From: Defluviitaleaceae bacterium
Lineage (GTDB): Bacteria > Bacillota > Clostridia > Lachnospirales > WQUN01
DNA length: 64,000 nt
Reading direction: 5' to 3'
Assembly: GCA_009780315.1 (NCBI GenBank)
Contig: WRAH01000012.1
Span: forward strand, 1 to 64,000
Both the position numbers and the translations under genes were made by a program. Below the pieces are notes generated by a model. The model had not been told where the DNA came from. It made no database searches and worked only from the letters and a program-made list of their open reading frames with translations. This document shows, piece by piece, positions 34,917-45,510 of this stretch (position 1 is the stretch's first letter; each line of letters starts with the position of its first letter).

Positions 34917-35636
34917 TTAAGTGAGATTAAATAATATGATGCTTGTGGCCACGCCAACGTTTAAAGACTCACACTTTTCATGCATTTTTATATTTATCTT
35001 GACATCACAAAAGTTTAGCAGGTCATCACTCACCCCTTCGCCTTCATTGCCTACCAAGACAGCATGTTTACCCCTTGATTTGACTGTATGAAGGTCTATA
35101 CCTTCTTTTACATCCGTGCCTATGATTTGATACTTTCGGGTTTTTAGCTCCAAAATAAAATCTTTTATAGGGCGTTTTAGTATATTTAAGTGGAATATCA
35201 TCCCTTGTGATGCTTGTATGACTTTTTGATTATATGCATCAACACTGTTGTTTAACACAAGGGTGTCAATGCCAAAAGCAACAGCACTTCTCATGATTGT
35301 GCCAAGATTACCAGGGTGATGTATTTGGTCAATCAGTAAAATTTTATTGCCATAATCAGTCTCTTCGGGATAACAACAAATGCCTATGATTTTTGTGGGT
35401 GTTGCCATAGATGATATTTTTTCCATGACTTCATAGGTGACTTGAAATGATGGCACGTTAACATCTCTGTTTTTCTCGGTTGTAATGACTTCCTTCAGAC
35501 ATCCTGCTTTAGATGCCTCAAGCACAGAATGATAGCCTTCTGCGATAAATAATTTCTGTTTATCGCGGAAGGCTTTATTTTTTAACTTACACCATTGCAA
35601 AACTCTAAAGTTTGTTGTGGAGTTTATGATTGCCAT
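34917..35636 (-). CDS. TrmH/SpoU family RNA 2'-O-methyltransferase
   Basis: A 239-aa SPOUT methyltransferase. An N-terminal substrate-binding domain (KLKNKAFRDKQKLFIAEGYH) is followed by the trefoil-knot motifs HHPGNLGTIMRSAVAFG, VLVGNEGEGVSDDLL and ESLNVGVATSIILF. It resembles the 23S rRNA group (RlmB/YsgA-like), but the target nucleotide cannot be assigned. Its ATG overlaps the upstream gene's stop (TAATG). Confidence 0.9.
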   Translation of the reverse strand: MAIINSTTNFRVLQWCKLKNKAFRDKQKLFIAEGYHSVLEASKAGCLKEVITTEKNRDVNVPSFQVTYEVMEKISSMATPTKIIGICCYPEETDYGNKILLIDQIHHPGNLGTIMRSAVAFGIDTLVLNNSVDAYNQKVIQASQGMIFHLNILKRPIKDFILELKTRKYQIIGTDVKEGIDLHTVKSRGKHAVLVGNEGEGVSDDLLNFCDVKINIKMHEKCESLNVGVATSIILFNLT

Positions 35637-36205
35637 TATGTTTTCCTCTGTTTCTTGTTTGCATAGTGTATGCCGCGTTTTTCTGCAAGGAATACAAAAT
35701 AACTATCGACTTCCCTTACTTTTACGCCGCCAAAGATGGCTTGAAGTTTATTTTTATACCAATCTTTCCTTTTTGTCACCATAACCATTGTACCGCCAAC
35801 TTGTAGGCGATTAAAACCTTTTTCTATAAAATGCTTGGCAATGGAAAAATCAGCATGATAGGGTGGGTTTGAAAGAATAAATGTAAAATCTTTATCGTAA
35901 AGGTCTTTAAACCCGTCACTTTGAATGATTTTTATATTACCGACGTGATTATTGAGGGCATTTTTTTGTGATAGTTCTATACACTTTTTGCTTATATCGC
36001 TCATGACGACATTTTCTTCCCCAATGACCTTTGCGGCATAAATTCCAACTACGCCATATCCGCAACCAAGGTCAAGTATTTTATCCCCTTGGGAAAACGC
36101 AACAAGGGAAAGCATTGCAAGCGTCCCCTTGTCTATGCCTTGAGGCGAGAATACTGTGCTGGCAGTTTCAAATGAAAGTTCTACGCCTTTTATATTACTT
36201 CTCAT
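35636..36205 (-). CDS. class I SAM methyltransferase, RsmC/YbxB-like
   Basis: A 189-aa methyltransferase with SAM motif LDLGCGYGVVGIYA and the N6/N2-type motif SNPPYH, as in RsmC and YbxB, which methylate guanines of rRNA. The C-terminal GGTMVMVTKRKDWYKNKL is typical. Its ATG lies inside the end of the upstream flavodoxin-like gene, so the three genes form an operon. Confidence 0.9.
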   Translation of the reverse strand: MRSNIKGVELSFETASTVFSPQGIDKGTLAMLSLVAFSQGDKILDLGCGYGVVGIYAAKVIGEENVVMSDISKKCIELSQKNALNNHVGNIKIIQSDGFKDLYDKDFTFILSNPPYHADFSIAKHFIEKGFNRLQVGGTMVMVTKRKDWYKNKLQAIFGGVKVREVDSYFVFLAEKRGIHYANKKQRKT

Positions 36206-36845
36206 ACTTGCCTTGATTCATGGGAACCATTGTTTTGCCATTATAATAGGCGTACATTTCTGTGATTGCTGATTTTAATGTATCGCGTTTATAGGCTTGG
36301 TTCCAACGGTTGACTGCAATCATGTCAAAAATACCTGCTGTTTCCCGAGGCCATTCGTCACCGCCCATTTGAACAACTGCACGCTCTAACCCTGCAAAGG
36401 TTGACACAATACCCCCACCGCCGCCGCCTGCATTGGCTACAAAAATACTGGGTTTGCCTTTGATAAATGATATTTGTGCTTCACGGCTGTCCCACTGTTT
36501 TGTGGCTTCACAACGGCGGAGTTTGTCTAAGAAAATCTTGAGCATTTCACTCATTTCACCCCAATACACAGGGGTTATAAAAATGTAAGCATCTGCACTT
36601 TTAACTTTTTCCTGCAATAGGCTAAAACCGTCTTTTTCTCCGAAGATACAGTAATGTTCTTTAAAACATATGCCCCAACCTTCGTCACACATTTTACATT
36701 TTTGAAGGTTTACACCATATGCCCCAGCCAAGGTTATAATATCTGACTCTGCCCCAATGCTGATACAGGTTTCTTTTGCTGTTTCCACAAAAGAATATGT
36801 GATTCCATCTGTTTTGGGTGTTCCGTTGATGATTAAAATTTTCAT
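36195..36845 (-). CDS. iron-sulfur flavoprotein, flavodoxin-like reductase
   Basis: A 216-aa NADPH-dependent FMN reductase-fold protein. The N-terminus KILIINGTPKTDGITYSFVE binds FMN phosphate, and ITPVYWGEMSEMLKIFLDKL is the second flavin loop. A compact cysteine motif CKMCDEGWGICFKEHYC resembles the 4Fe-4S motif of archaeal/clostridial Isf proteins. It may be an anaerobic electron carrier; partners are unknown. Confidence 0.85.
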   Translation of the reverse strand: MKILIINGTPKTDGITYSFVETAKETCISIGAESDIITLAGAYGVNLQKCKMCDEGWGICFKEHYCIFGEKDGFSLLQEKVKSADAYIFITPVYWGEMSEMLKIFLDKLRRCEATKQWDSREAQISFIKGKPSIFVANAGGGGGGIVSTFAGLERAVVQMGGDEWPRETAGIFDMIAVNRWNQAYKRDTLKSAITEMYAYYNGKTMVPMNQGKYEK

Positions 36846-36936
36846 GACATTTCCTCCTTATTTATGCAAATCAGTCCCCAGCTACTATACATAGCCGTCT
36901 ATGTATAACCCACTGCCGCAGGAAAACAGAGGGGTT

Positions 36937-37269
36937 TTAGCATATTGTTGTATTCGTCTCTACAACTTCTTCTAAAAACAGCTTCTTTTCAAACCTGCCA
37001 TTCTTCAAAGTCTTTGCCGATTGAGCTGATTTAATCTCGGCATTGGTAAAGTTCATATTTTTTTTAATCGCATCCATGACTTCTAAAATGTCACAAAATT
37101 CTTCTATACAGTTATCTTCAAGATACTCATGGACTTCTTCCAGCAATTTTTTGCCTAGAAAATGCTTGTATTCATCATCTGAAAGCACCTTTGTAACGGG
37201 TATTTTGCCTTGTGATTTGATAATATCTGGAATGTTGTCACGAATGAGTTTGCCATATTTTATTGTCAT
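36937..37269 (-). CDS. MazG-like nucleotide pyrophosphohydrolase family protein
   Basis: A 110-aa all-alpha protein starting MTIKYGKLIRDNIPDIIKSQ with LGKKLLEEVHEYLEDNCIEE followed by FCDILEV, matching the phosphoribosyl-ATP pyrophosphohydrolase-like/MazG fold with its EEvxE and D metal ligands. The substrate is unknown; house-cleaning of nucleoside triphosphates is the usual idea. It lies just downstream of lepA. Confidence 0.85.
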   Translation of the reverse strand: MTIKYGKLIRDNIPDIIKSQGKIPVTKVLSDDEYKHFLGKKLLEEVHEYLEDNCIEEFCDILEVMDAIKKNMNFTNAEIKSAQSAKTLKNGRFEKKLFLEEVVETNTTIC

Positions 37270-37283
37270 GATATAACCTCAAA

Positions 37284-39083
37284 TTATGCTTCGTCCAGCT
37301 TTAATACGTTCATGAATGCTTGTTGAGGTACTTCAACTGAACCTATGCTACGCATACGCTTTTTGCCTTCTTTTTGTTTTTCAAGCAACTTTTTCTTACG
37401 GGTAATGTCACCGCCATAGCATTTTGCTAAAACATCTTTGCGCATTGCGCCTATGGTTTCTCGGGCAATAACTTTTGCACCAATACATGCCTGAATGGGA
37501 ATTTCAAACTGATGTCTTGGTATTTCCTTCTTGAGCTTTTCAGCCATTCTGCGCCCGCGTTCAGCAGCAGTTTTAGAGAAAACAATAAAAGAAAGTGCGT
37601 CAACAGGCTCATGGTGAACCATAATATCAAGTTTGACAAGTTCACTGCGCTGATACCCCAGCAAGTCGTAATCAAAGGATGCATAACCACGGCTTCTGGA
37701 TTTTAGCGTGTCAAAGAAGTCATAAATAATTTCATTCAATGGCAATTCATAGCGTAAAATGGCGCGGTTTGCAGCCATATATTCCATGCCAATATAAACG
37801 CCACGCCGTTCTTGGCACAATTCCATGACAGGGCCAATATAGTCCGAAGGCAGCATAATTTCTGCTTTTACAATAGGTTCTTCCATAAAATCTATGCGGG
37901 AAGGGTCTGGCAGGTCGGCAGGGTTTGATAGCTCTACCACTGTGCCGTCAGTTTTGTGTACTTTGTAGATTACACTTGGGGCAGTGGTTACAATGTCAAA
38001 GTTATACTCACGTTCTAACCGCTCTTGGATAATTTCAAGGTGCAAAAGCCCTAAAAATCCGCAACGAAAGCCAAAGCCCAGTGCAATTGAGGTTTCTGGT
38101 TCAAATTGCAAAGATGCATCGTTTAACTGTAATTTTTCAAGGGCATCACGGAGGTCTGTATACTTAGAACCATCCGCAGGGAAAAGGCCGCAATACACCA
38201 TTGGGCTCACTTTTTTATATCCAGGAAATGGCTCTGCCGTGGGGCGGGACACCTCGGTAACAGTGTCTCCAATTTGGGTATCACGCACGTTTTTTATACT
38301 GGCGGTAATATATCCTACCTCTCCAGCAGAAAGACCGTCTGAGGGAATAAATTTACCAGGCCCAAAATAGCCTGTTTCCACAATGTCAAATTGCTTGTCC
38401 GTTGCCATAAATAAAGCCTTTGAACCTTTTTTAATGCAACCGTCCATTACGCGGATAAATACAATCACGCCTTTATACTGGTCAAAAAGGGAGTCAAAAA
38501 TTAAAGCTTTAAGGGGTGCATTAGGGTCGCCTGTTGGCGGTGGTATCGTATCCACAATGCGGTCAAAAACATGCTGAATGTTTAGTGATGTTTTTGCAGA
38601 TATTAGGGGTGCATTTTCTGCGTCCAATCCAATGATGTTTTCTATATCTTCTTTAACCTTGTCTGGGTCGGCGGCGATTAAATCAATCTTGTTGATGACA
38701 GGCACAACCTCAAGGTCGTTATCTAACGCAAGATATACATTGGCAAGGGTTTGTGCTTCAATACCTTGGGCTGCGTCCACAATAAGCAACGCACCTTCAC
38801 ACGCCGCTAAAGAACGGCTGACTTCATACGTAAAGTCAACATGCCCAGGGGTGTCAATCAGGTTAAGGATATATTCTTCTCCGTCTTCTGCCGTATAGAC
38901 TAGACGCACGGACTGTGCTTTTATCGTGATTCCGCGCTCTCGTTCTAAATCCATATTGTCAAGCACTTGTGATTGCATTTCTCTTTTGGTAAGAGCCCCA
39001 GCCAATTCTATTAAACGGTCGGCTAGGGTTGATTTTCCGTGGTCAATATGAGCGATTATGCAAAAATTTCTTATTTTGTTCAT
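37284..39083 (-). CDS. lepA: elongation factor 4 (LepA)
   Basis: A 599-aa translational GTPase that acts on stalled or mis-translocated ribosomes and in initiation. The G1 motif is [14 protein letters not shown], followed by DTPGHVDF and NKIDL, EF-G-like domains and the unique C-terminal domain with [20 protein letters not shown]. Length is exactly typical. Confidence 0.97.
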   Translation of the reverse strand: MNKIRNFCIIAHIDHGKSTLADRLIELAGALTKREMQSQVLDNMDLERERGITIKAQSVRLVYTAEDGEEYILNLIDTPGHVDFTYEVSRSLAACEGALLIVDAAQGIEAQTLANVYLALDNDLEVVPVINKIDLIAADPDKVKEDIENIIGLDAENAPLISAKTSLNIQHVFDRIVDTIPPPTGDPNAPLKALIFDSLFDQYKGVIVFIRVMDGCIKKGSKALFMATDKQFDIVETGYFGPGKFIPSDGLSAGEVGYITASIKNVRDTQIGDTVTEVSRPTAEPFPGYKKVSPMVYCGLFPADGSKYTDLRDALEKLQLNDASLQFEPETSIALGFGFRCGFLGLLHLEIIQERLEREYNFDIVTTAPSVIYKVHKTDGTVVELSNPADLPDPSRIDFMEEPIVKAEIMLPSDYIGPVMELCQERRGVYIGMEYMAANRAILRYELPLNEIIYDFFDTLKSRSRGYASFDYDLLGYQRSELVKLDIMVHHEPVDALSFIVFSKTAAERGRRMAEKLKKEIPRHQFEIPIQACIGAKVIARETIGAMRKDVLAKCYGGDITRKKKLLEKQKEGKKRMRSIGSVEVPQQAFMNVLKLDEA

Positions 39084-39164
39084 TTTAATAACTCCTACTT
39101 TATCCTTGTGAGACTTTTTCTTAGCTTATAGTATCAAAGTATGGGGAAATGTACAACACACGTG

Positions 39165-40604
39165 TTAATTTACTGTAACTGCGGATACCAGTGCTTCACT
39201 GAGAGACTCCATCCATGCGTAAAATTTTTCATCGGTAGTATATTGTGCAATGGCATCTTCCCGCGACACATCTGCGGCTATAAGTTCCAGTACATAAGCT
39301 CTAGCGGCTCTGGCTTCGTTTCTCAAACTATGGGTTAAAATGGCGCGGGCTTCTACTGCACCAACAAATGCTCCAGTAGAGTATAGTTCACTGGTTTGGA
39401 TTGCTTCAATGGCAACATGAAGGGTTTGATATGTGACATCAGTCAAAGAAATCCCTACATCTTCCGCTGCCGCTCTCACCAAGTCTGCGTCCATAGCTTC
39501 AACCCTTACAGGCAAACGTCCAGACGCGGCGGAAAAATGCAGGTTTTGTGTTGGTTCGGTTAACCATCTTAAAAATACTACACTGGCATATTCTTCTTCC
39601 GGTGTGGACAGCATGACAACTTTTCCTGCCCCTTGCTTAACAATCACATTGGTTGCATCTGCAAAGCTTGGGGGCGGTAAAACACTTGATTGGATGGCTC
39701 TGGTTGTACCGTCAATGGTAACATCCTCTGGAAAGAATGCCGCTGACGCAGTTGAGCCTACAAATGCCAACAAGTCGCCTACGCGTAAATCATCAGTACG
39801 AAAGTTGGCATCAGCGGCAAAATATCCACTAACAAAAGGGGTATAGTAGTAATCCCAAAACCTACGCATGGCTTGCTCATTGATATTTATTGTGGCAAGG
39901 AACTCCCCATCAACTTTATGCACTTCAAAAATTTCTGTACCAAACATTTTTGAACCAATGATGAACATGTTTGCCATGGCATCCCTACCCCAAAATGCTT
40001 GTCCGCCGCTCCAATGATAGTATGCTTGGGCAACGCTGGCGAGTCCTTCCATCGTTTGTAAATTATCATAAGTGAATCCGTTTTCACTGGCAAATATATG
40101 CCAGTCAGTTTCATTCAGCATCATGACTTCTGCGGACATTGCTACAGGAAAAATACGAAGCGCATTGTTTGCGCCCATTCTGCCTCTTTCGACAAAAGGT
40201 GCAAAATATTCATCTAACTGTGCTTGGGTTATATAATCATCCAAGTCAACCAGCAACCCCAGCCGTTGGGGCAAATATGCAGTATCAGGAAAGGACGAAA
40301 AAATGTTGGGCAATGGCATTGCCCCTGCTTCGCCTAGTGCAGACCCATGGATATTAGATTCAACGCCCCCCATATTGCCAAAGCTGATGGCTTCCACAAA
40401 AATTCCCCGCTCAACGCCTACGGTTTCGTTAAACTCCAAAACCATCATGTCAAAGGCATTAAGCAACGCACCTGTGTAGTAATGCCATAGTCTTATTTCC
40501 ACAGGATTGTTTGGGTCAAGCAGTGACGCTTCTTCTGCACTACATCCTGTGGGCAATAGCATGAATATAAAAAACATCGTAAGCAGTAGTAATATTTTCT
40601 TCAT
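39165..40604 (-). CDS. extracellular solute-binding lipoprotein
   Basis: A 479-aa lipoprotein (lipobox LPTGC) of the family 1 ABC solute-binding type; VEIRLWHYYTGALLNAFDMM and the LPPPSFADATNVIVKQGAG region fit carbohydrate-binding members. No ABC permease or ATPase gene is nearby. Its ATG overlaps the histidine kinase stop (TAATG). I infer that it delivers ligand to the kinase's sensor domain rather than to a transporter. Confidence 0.85.
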   Translation of the reverse strand: MKKILLLLTMFFIFMLLPTGCSAEEASLLDPNNPVEIRLWHYYTGALLNAFDMMVLEFNETVGVERGIFVEAISFGNMGGVESNIHGSALGEAGAMPLPNIFSSFPDTAYLPQRLGLLVDLDDYITQAQLDEYFAPFVERGRMGANNALRIFPVAMSAEVMMLNETDWHIFASENGFTYDNLQTMEGLASVAQAYYHWSGGQAFWGRDAMANMFIIGSKMFGTEIFEVHKVDGEFLATININEQAMRRFWDYYYTPFVSGYFAADANFRTDDLRVGDLLAFVGSTASAAFFPEDVTIDGTTRAIQSSVLPPPSFADATNVIVKQGAGKVVMLSTPEEEYASVVFLRWLTEPTQNLHFSAASGRLPVRVEAMDADLVRAAAEDVGISLTDVTYQTLHVAIEAIQTSELYSTGAFVGAVEARAILTHSLRNEARAARAYVLELIAADVSREDAIAQYTTDEKFYAWMESLSEALVSAVTVN

Positions 40605-43600
40605 TATATTTCCTCCTTTTTAAGCAATCGTTTTAATAAAGCCAACAATGCTTCACCATTGATAGGTTTGCTTATGTGGTCATTCATCCCTGATTCAGCA
40701 GATTTCTTCCAGTCTTCGTCAAAGGCATTTGCAGTGAGTGCAATAATGGGAATCGTGGGGGCATCTGCCCTTGAGGCAATACTGCGAATTTGAGTGGATG
40801 CGGTGATACCATCCATCACAGGCATTTGAATGTCCATGAGAATAGCATCAAAGTATCCTTTTGGTGTCATTGAAAATGTATTCACAGCTTCCTGTCCATT
40901 GGTTGCAAATTCTACTTCAAAACCTGCACTTTCTAAAATAAATGCGGCAACTTCCAGATTTATCTCAACATCATCTACCAATAAAATGCGCTTGCCCGTA
41001 AAATATCCACTGTAATCTATAGCTGGCTTCATTGCTTCAATCGGCTCTTTACTATAAGGCAGTTGAATAGTAAAGTAAAACTCACTGCCTATATCAGGTT
41101 CGCTTATCAGTTCAATATCACTGCCAAAGGCACGGATAATATTGCGGCTAATCGACAGCCCAAGTCCTGTTCCTTTTTGGGTAATTGATGGGGTTTCTGC
41201 TTGTTCAAAAGCGTTAAAAATATCCCCTTGTTTATCCATCGGAATACCAATGCCTGTATCGCGTACAGAGAATGTAAAGTGTTCATCTTCATGCTCTGTA
41301 ATGGATAAAGTGATTATCCCGTTGGGCTTTGTAAATTTATTTGCATTGCCCAATAGGTTAATAAGCACTTGTTTAATTCGGCTTGCGTCACCCGTTAAAC
41401 AAGCCCCTCTAAAATCTCGATGGATTATAAATTGAATGCCGCTACTTTCTATAGAGAAGCGAATCACGGCTTCAATATCGTCAATCATGCCATGCAAACT
41501 AAACGGATTATTTTCCATGATGAGTACTTTACCGCTTTCAATGCGAGACATTTCTAATACATCGTTAATCAACCCAAGTAGGTAATTGGCAGACACACCA
41601 ATTTTGTCTAGGTAATTGACGATGTCTGTCCCATTGTTGTTTTTAACAGCATCTTTAGCGATGTTTGTAATGCCAATAATCGCGTTCATAGGGGTGCGGA
41701 TTTCATGGGAAACACGAGATAAAAATTTACTTTTTGCTTTTGAGGCTGAACGGTTTTTTTCTGCATCCATATAAGTGGAAATCACTTTAACAAGGGTGCG
41801 TAAAATATCTTTTTCTTCATCTGTCCAAGCACGGGTTTCAGCCATAAACATCATACGCCCAGAGTGTGCCGTGCCATTGTGAAGGGCGCAACAGAACATG
41901 CTGACACTTTTGCCAAGTTCTGAAGCAATACATAAAAGGGGATTGATAGAATCAAATCCAATATTTTTTTTGACATAAACCATCGTATCGTCAAAGTCCA
42001 GCATAGATTGAAACTTAGCAAAAGCTTCTTCTGATATCGTTTGAATATCTCTTGGGGTTTCTATGCCAGATTGATTCCACTCAAAGGCAATTTGGTCTGT
42101 AGAAAGACTGGTATCATAGTTGCAAGCAACAATTCTATTGAGTTCAAACAACCGCCCAATCAGTCCAAGTAATGCCTGTACAGAGCTTTTAATATTGGGT
42201 GAACGCTCTAGCAGTTCCATTGCGACATTTCCCAAATTACTTTTGTTAGCCACATCTAAGAAAATTTTTATAGGACGTTCAACTTTGCTGTGTTTCAGCC
42301 GTAAAAATTCTTTTTCATATATAAAAGGCTTGATATTGAGACGAACTTCTGTTTCACCGCCAGTATATAAGCTTGCAAAGGCAGTTCTAATATTATCTTC
42401 GTTAATTTCATCTGGCCCATGTCCATGAAAAATAAGAAATTCGTCATTGCCTAGGCGTGTAATAAAGTGATTGCTTTCTTGTTTTGAAATAAACTGCAAG
42501 AGTATATGACTAAACTCTGCAATAAAAATCCCGCCAAAAACCAAGCCGAATCGAAGCTCCAATGTTTCAAAGTTTTCGATATGCAAAAAGGTCATGCTGA
42601 ATGCTTGCTTATCATTTATCGCGTTTTCTGCAAAGCGTTGTATTTGTTCTAGTCCATAGTCCCGATGAAAACATCCTGATGTGATGTCTCGTTGACTTAA
42701 TGCTATCGCTTTCATTTCACGCACTTTTTCTTGGGTTATTTCTCGGGCAGTACCTATTACTTTTGACACATTTTTACCATGACTATCATCATTTATCAGA
42801 ATGGTTTTCAATGACATCCAATAATAGCCGTCCACAGGGTCAACACTTTGAATATGAGAAAAGACAGATGATTTTATCCTAATTTCATGGTGGGTTACTT
42901 TAAGGAAGTCAAAATTATCATGAGGATGGAAAACTTCATGTATGTTTTTTAGAAAGTCAGGAATAGTCTTGCTTTCTGGCAGTTGTTGGGGTGTATTGGT
43001 AAAATAAAATATTTGTAAAATATCATTTTCAATGTCATATTCAATAAAGGTGTCGTTAGATGATTCCAGTGCCAGCAAATAGCGTTGACGCTCTCTGCGG
43101 ATTTCATTTTCTGCCAAAACTCTTTGTGCTGTGATATGATTTATGGTATCACAAAGTAAGTCCATTTCGGCAGAACTGGGCTTGTAGTCAATGGCTGTAT
43201 CCCCACCATGGGCTATCAATTGGTGCGTAATAAGCCCAATGGGCTGTGTAATGCGTTTGATGGTCATAAATACAAGCAGTCCCCCAAGTAAAACCGACAA
43301 TGCCAAGCCAATAATCATAGTCGTAATGAAATGACGGGATACAGAAAACAATGTTTGTTCAGTACTCATGGCAATAAGCGACCATTGTTGTTGGGCAAAA
43401 AATGAAGAAGCATTATAAATATGAAGGGGACGGTAAACCAAGCGAATGTCTGGCACCTCTACAATGGCATACACCCCTTCGCGGTTGGAGGTTTGCAATT
43501 GAATTTGCGAAACATGATTAAAAATACGATTTGCAAATGGGCCTGAAGCACGCAGGATTTCACGCACTGTCGTGTCTGAACAGTCACCCAGAAGCAGTAC

Positions 43601-44434
43601 ATACCCACTGTCTCCAATGTATTCAAAGTCGCGCACGGGCAAATGCCTTTCGACAATGGCAGTCAGTTGCATTTCAGTACCAATCATGGCTATCATTTGA
43701 CCGTCAAAAAAGACAGGCCGCGTATATGTGATTTGACCAGTGGATATGGGCGAATTGTGTCTAAGATAATGTAGAGGGTTCCAAAAAGATAAATCCGCAG
43801 TATCCGCGTCGGGCATGGCTTGGGCGGCAAGTTGAGGGTATGCAAAACCTCTCCACATGCCCTCATGTTCGGGATAAAAAACAAGGGGTTCTGTCCACAA
43901 TGTATCTTGTGAAATATTATGTTTACGTGCAATCTGATGATATCCTGCCATAAACAGTAAGTTTGCAGGAATATTGGGCAACGCAGAAAGGTCACGAATA
44001 TACAGCCCATTTAAGTGCCGTGTGCCACCTTCGCTGGGGCATATCCCATCTAAAAAGTACATGAAAACTCCCGTTGTTGCGGTTATGCGTAGTGCTTCAA
44101 TTACATTTTCAGAAAATGCATACATAAAATCAAGCTCATGCCGCCTATGCCCAAGAAACTCGTCAAGGGAAATTTCCTGTGTTTCTAAATATATGTATAG
44201 TGCTTCTGTCATTTCTGTCTCAAATTGGTCTAAATTTGACCAGTGCAAAAGCATTAAGTCTTGTAAATTTGCCCCACGCACTTCTGCGTTGTTTGTCAAT
44301 AGACCTATTGCATTATCATCCAATGCATTCACTGTTCCGCTGGAAAGTAAAAAAATGCCGATAATCCCAGATTGCATCAGCATAACGCATATGATTGGTA
44401 TAAGCATCTTTACAAAAATAGGCGTTTTCTTCAA
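40604..44434 (-). CDS. hybrid sensor histidine kinase with Cache and degenerate GGDEF domains
   Basis: A very large (about 1,276 aa) kinase. In order: a membrane span, an extracytoplasmic Cache-like domain (about 300 aa), a second span (FITTMIIGLALSVLLGGLLV), HAMP, a PAS-like segment, a degenerate GGDEF domain (RLGNDEFLIFHG), a GAF-like region, HisKA with SRVSHEIRTPMNAIIGI, HATPase with N box NLLGNANKFT and VRDTGIGI, and a receiver with LMDIQMPVMDG. The start is uncertain: no ATG fits, and I prefer TTG at 44434, with AGGAG upstream. It is coupled to the solute-binding lipoprotein. Confidence 0.9.
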   Translation of the reverse strand: MKKTPIFVKMLIPIICVMLMQSGIIGIFLLSSGTVNALDDNAIGLLTNNAEVRGANLQDLMLLHWSNLDQFETEMTEALYIYLETQEISLDEFLGHRRHELDFMYAFSENVIEALRITATTGVFMYFLDGICPSEGGTRHLNGLYIRDLSALPNIPANLLFMAGYHQIARKHNISQDTLWTEPLVFYPEHEGMWRGFAYPQLAAQAMPDADTADLSFWNPLHYLRHNSPISTGQITYTRPVFFDGQMIAMIGTEMQLTAIVERHLPVRDFEYIGDSGYVLLLGDCSDTTVREILRASGPFANRIFNHVSQIQLQTSNREGVYAIVEVPDIRLVYRPLHIYNASSFFAQQQWSLIAMSTEQTLFSVSRHFITTMIIGLALSVLLGGLLVFMTIKRITQPIGLITHQLIAHGGDTAIDYKPSSAEMDLLCDTINHITAQRVLAENEIRRERQRYLLALESSNDTFIEYDIENDILQIFYFTNTPQQLPESKTIPDFLKNIHEVFHPHDNFDFLKVTHHEIRIKSSVFSHIQSVDPVDGYYWMSLKTILINDDSHGKNVSKVIGTAREITQEKVREMKAIALSQRDITSGCFHRDYGLEQIQRFAENAINDKQAFSMTFLHIENFETLELRFGLVFGGIFIAEFSHILLQFISKQESNHFITRLGNDEFLIFHGHGPDEINEDNIRTAFASLYTGGETEVRLNIKPFIYEKEFLRLKHSKVERPIKIFLDVANKSNLGNVAMELLERSPNIKSSVQALLGLIGRLFELNRIVACNYDTSLSTDQIAFEWNQSGIETPRDIQTISEEAFAKFQSMLDFDDTMVYVKKNIGFDSINPLLCIASELGKSVSMFCCALHNGTAHSGRMMFMAETRAWTDEEKDILRTLVKVISTYMDAEKNRSASKAKSKFLSRVSHEIRTPMNAIIGITNIAKDAVKNNNGTDIVNYLDKIGVSANYLLGLINDVLEMSRIESGKVLIMENNPFSLHGMIDDIEAVIRFSIESSGIQFIIHRDFRGACLTGDASRIKQVLINLLGNANKFTKPNGIITLSITEHEDEHFTFSVRDTGIGIPMDKQGDIFNAFEQAETPSITQKGTGLGLSISRNIIRAFGSDIELISEPDIGSEFYFTIQLPYSKEPIEAMKPAIDYSGYFTGKRILLVDDVEINLEVAAFILESAGFEVEFATNGQEAVNTFSMTPKGYFDAILMDIQMPVMDGITASTQIRSIASRADAPTIPIIALTANAFDEDWKKSAESGMNDHISKPINGEALLALLKRLLKKEEI

Positions 44435-44516
44435 TCCACTCACGTCTCCTAGGAAAACCTTAACATATTCAACGACAAGTTGCAATGAGAAAGTCAGAGT
44501 ATAAACTATTTTTTTC

Positions 44517-44545
44517 TTGTCAATGTCTTGAGGGAAGATTATACT
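44517..44545 (+). promoter_or_regulatory. sigma-70-type promoter for comEA
   Basis: TTGTCA, a 17-base spacer, TATACT, about 27 bases before the comEA ATG, in the divergent region with the histidine kinase. Confidence 0.7.
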
Positions 44546-44572
44546 TAAAAAAACAAGCGAAAGGGGATTTAT

Positions 44573-45259
44573 ATGCAAAATTCAATTTTAGACCACATAA
44601 AAAGACACGCCTTTTTCATTCTTGGAGGGGCGTGTCTTGTCGCTGTAGGGATTATATTTGTGCTTATTCGCCAACCCGGCGCAGAAGTGATGAACAGCGT
44701 AGATAGTACAGTGGATATTGTGACAGAAGCCGACACAAATTTCTTACCAGAGCCAATGATAGAACCTGAACCCGAGCCAATACTTGAGCCAGAAAGTATA
44801 TACATTGCCGTACATGTTGTAGGCGCAGTGAATGCCCCTGGGGTGGTAGAACTGCGTGAAGGCTTGCGGGTGGTTAATGCCTTAGAACTTGCAGGTGGTG
44901 CAAGGGAAGATGCTGACTTGACCCGCATTAACCTAGCCACCGTATTACATGACGCAATGCAAATTATCGTGCCTGCTTATAATGAAGTCATAGAAGAAGT
45001 TTTTATTTTTTCAAATAATGCAACACCTCAAACAAGTGCAGATGCTGCCGTACAAGCCCATAGTGGGTTAATAAACATTAACACGGCTTCGGCTATAGAG
45101 TTGCAAACCTTACCTGGGGTTGGGCCTGTTTTGTCACAAAATATTATTAACTTCCGCGAAGCTAACGGCGGTTTTACATCTGTTGAACAGCTTATCCATG
45201 TGCCTAGAATTGGTGCTTCAACACTTGACCGCTTGCGTGACTTGGTTACTATTGATTAG
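44573..45259 (+). CDS. comEA: ComEA-like DNA-binding competence protein
   Basis: A 228-aa protein with one N-terminal span (FFILGGACLVAVGIIFVLI), an acidic Glu/Pro linker, an SLBB domain (VHVVGAVNAPGVVELREG) and two helix-hairpin-helix motifs (INTASAIELQTLPGVGP; VPRIGASTLDRLRDLVTID). ComEA binds double-stranded DNA outside the cell for uptake. No comEC follows, which normally would. The gene sits at the edge of the accessory island. Confidence 0.92.
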   Translation: MQNSILDHIKRHAFFILGGACLVAVGIIFVLIRQPGAEVMNSVDSTVDIVTEADTNFLPEPMIEPEPEPILEPESIYIAVHVVGAVNAPGVVELREGLRVVNALELAGGAREDADLTRINLATVLHDAMQIIVPAYNEVIEEVFIFSNNATPQTSADAAVQAHSGLININTASAIELQTLPGVGPVLSQNIINFREANGGFTSVEQLIHVPRIGASTLDRLRDLVTID

Positions 45260-45303
45260 TTTAAGGGGTTAGAGAAACAAGCCTATTAAAACACATCATT
45301 TTT

Positions 45304-45510
45304 CTATTCATCTTCACGCAATGCTTTAGCCCAATCAGATAAACCATTACGCATAATGAGTTCAGGTCGCACATTGTTTATTCTTGCATATTCACAAAAA
45401 GTAGCCCAATCCTCCTTTGTAATGGCAACTTCTACTTTTGTCATCAGCTTGTCAAAGTGAGGATTTTTAATGGCACGTTCAATATCTTTTTCGGTCAACT
45501 CTCTAATCAT
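45304..45510 (-). CDS. brnA: BrnA-like antitoxin
   Basis: A 68-aa protein (MIRELTEKDIERAIKNPHF then NVRPELIMRNGL) placed directly after, and overlapping, the end of a BrnT-like reading frame (AAATGATT, start in stop). The position and the C-terminal short DNA-binding-like helices suggest the BrnA antitoxin of the type II BrnT/BrnA module, though the sequence is divergent. The toxin gene upstream is 5'-truncated. Confidence 0.65.
   Translation of the reverse strand: MIRELTEKDIERAIKNPHFDKLMTKVEVAITKEDWATFCEYARINNVRPELIMRNGLSDWAKALREDE

Noticed and set aside
44573-44940. Minus-strand ORF opposite comEA
   Set aside because: Low-complexity Ser/Gly product and no independent start signal; comEA has clear domains.
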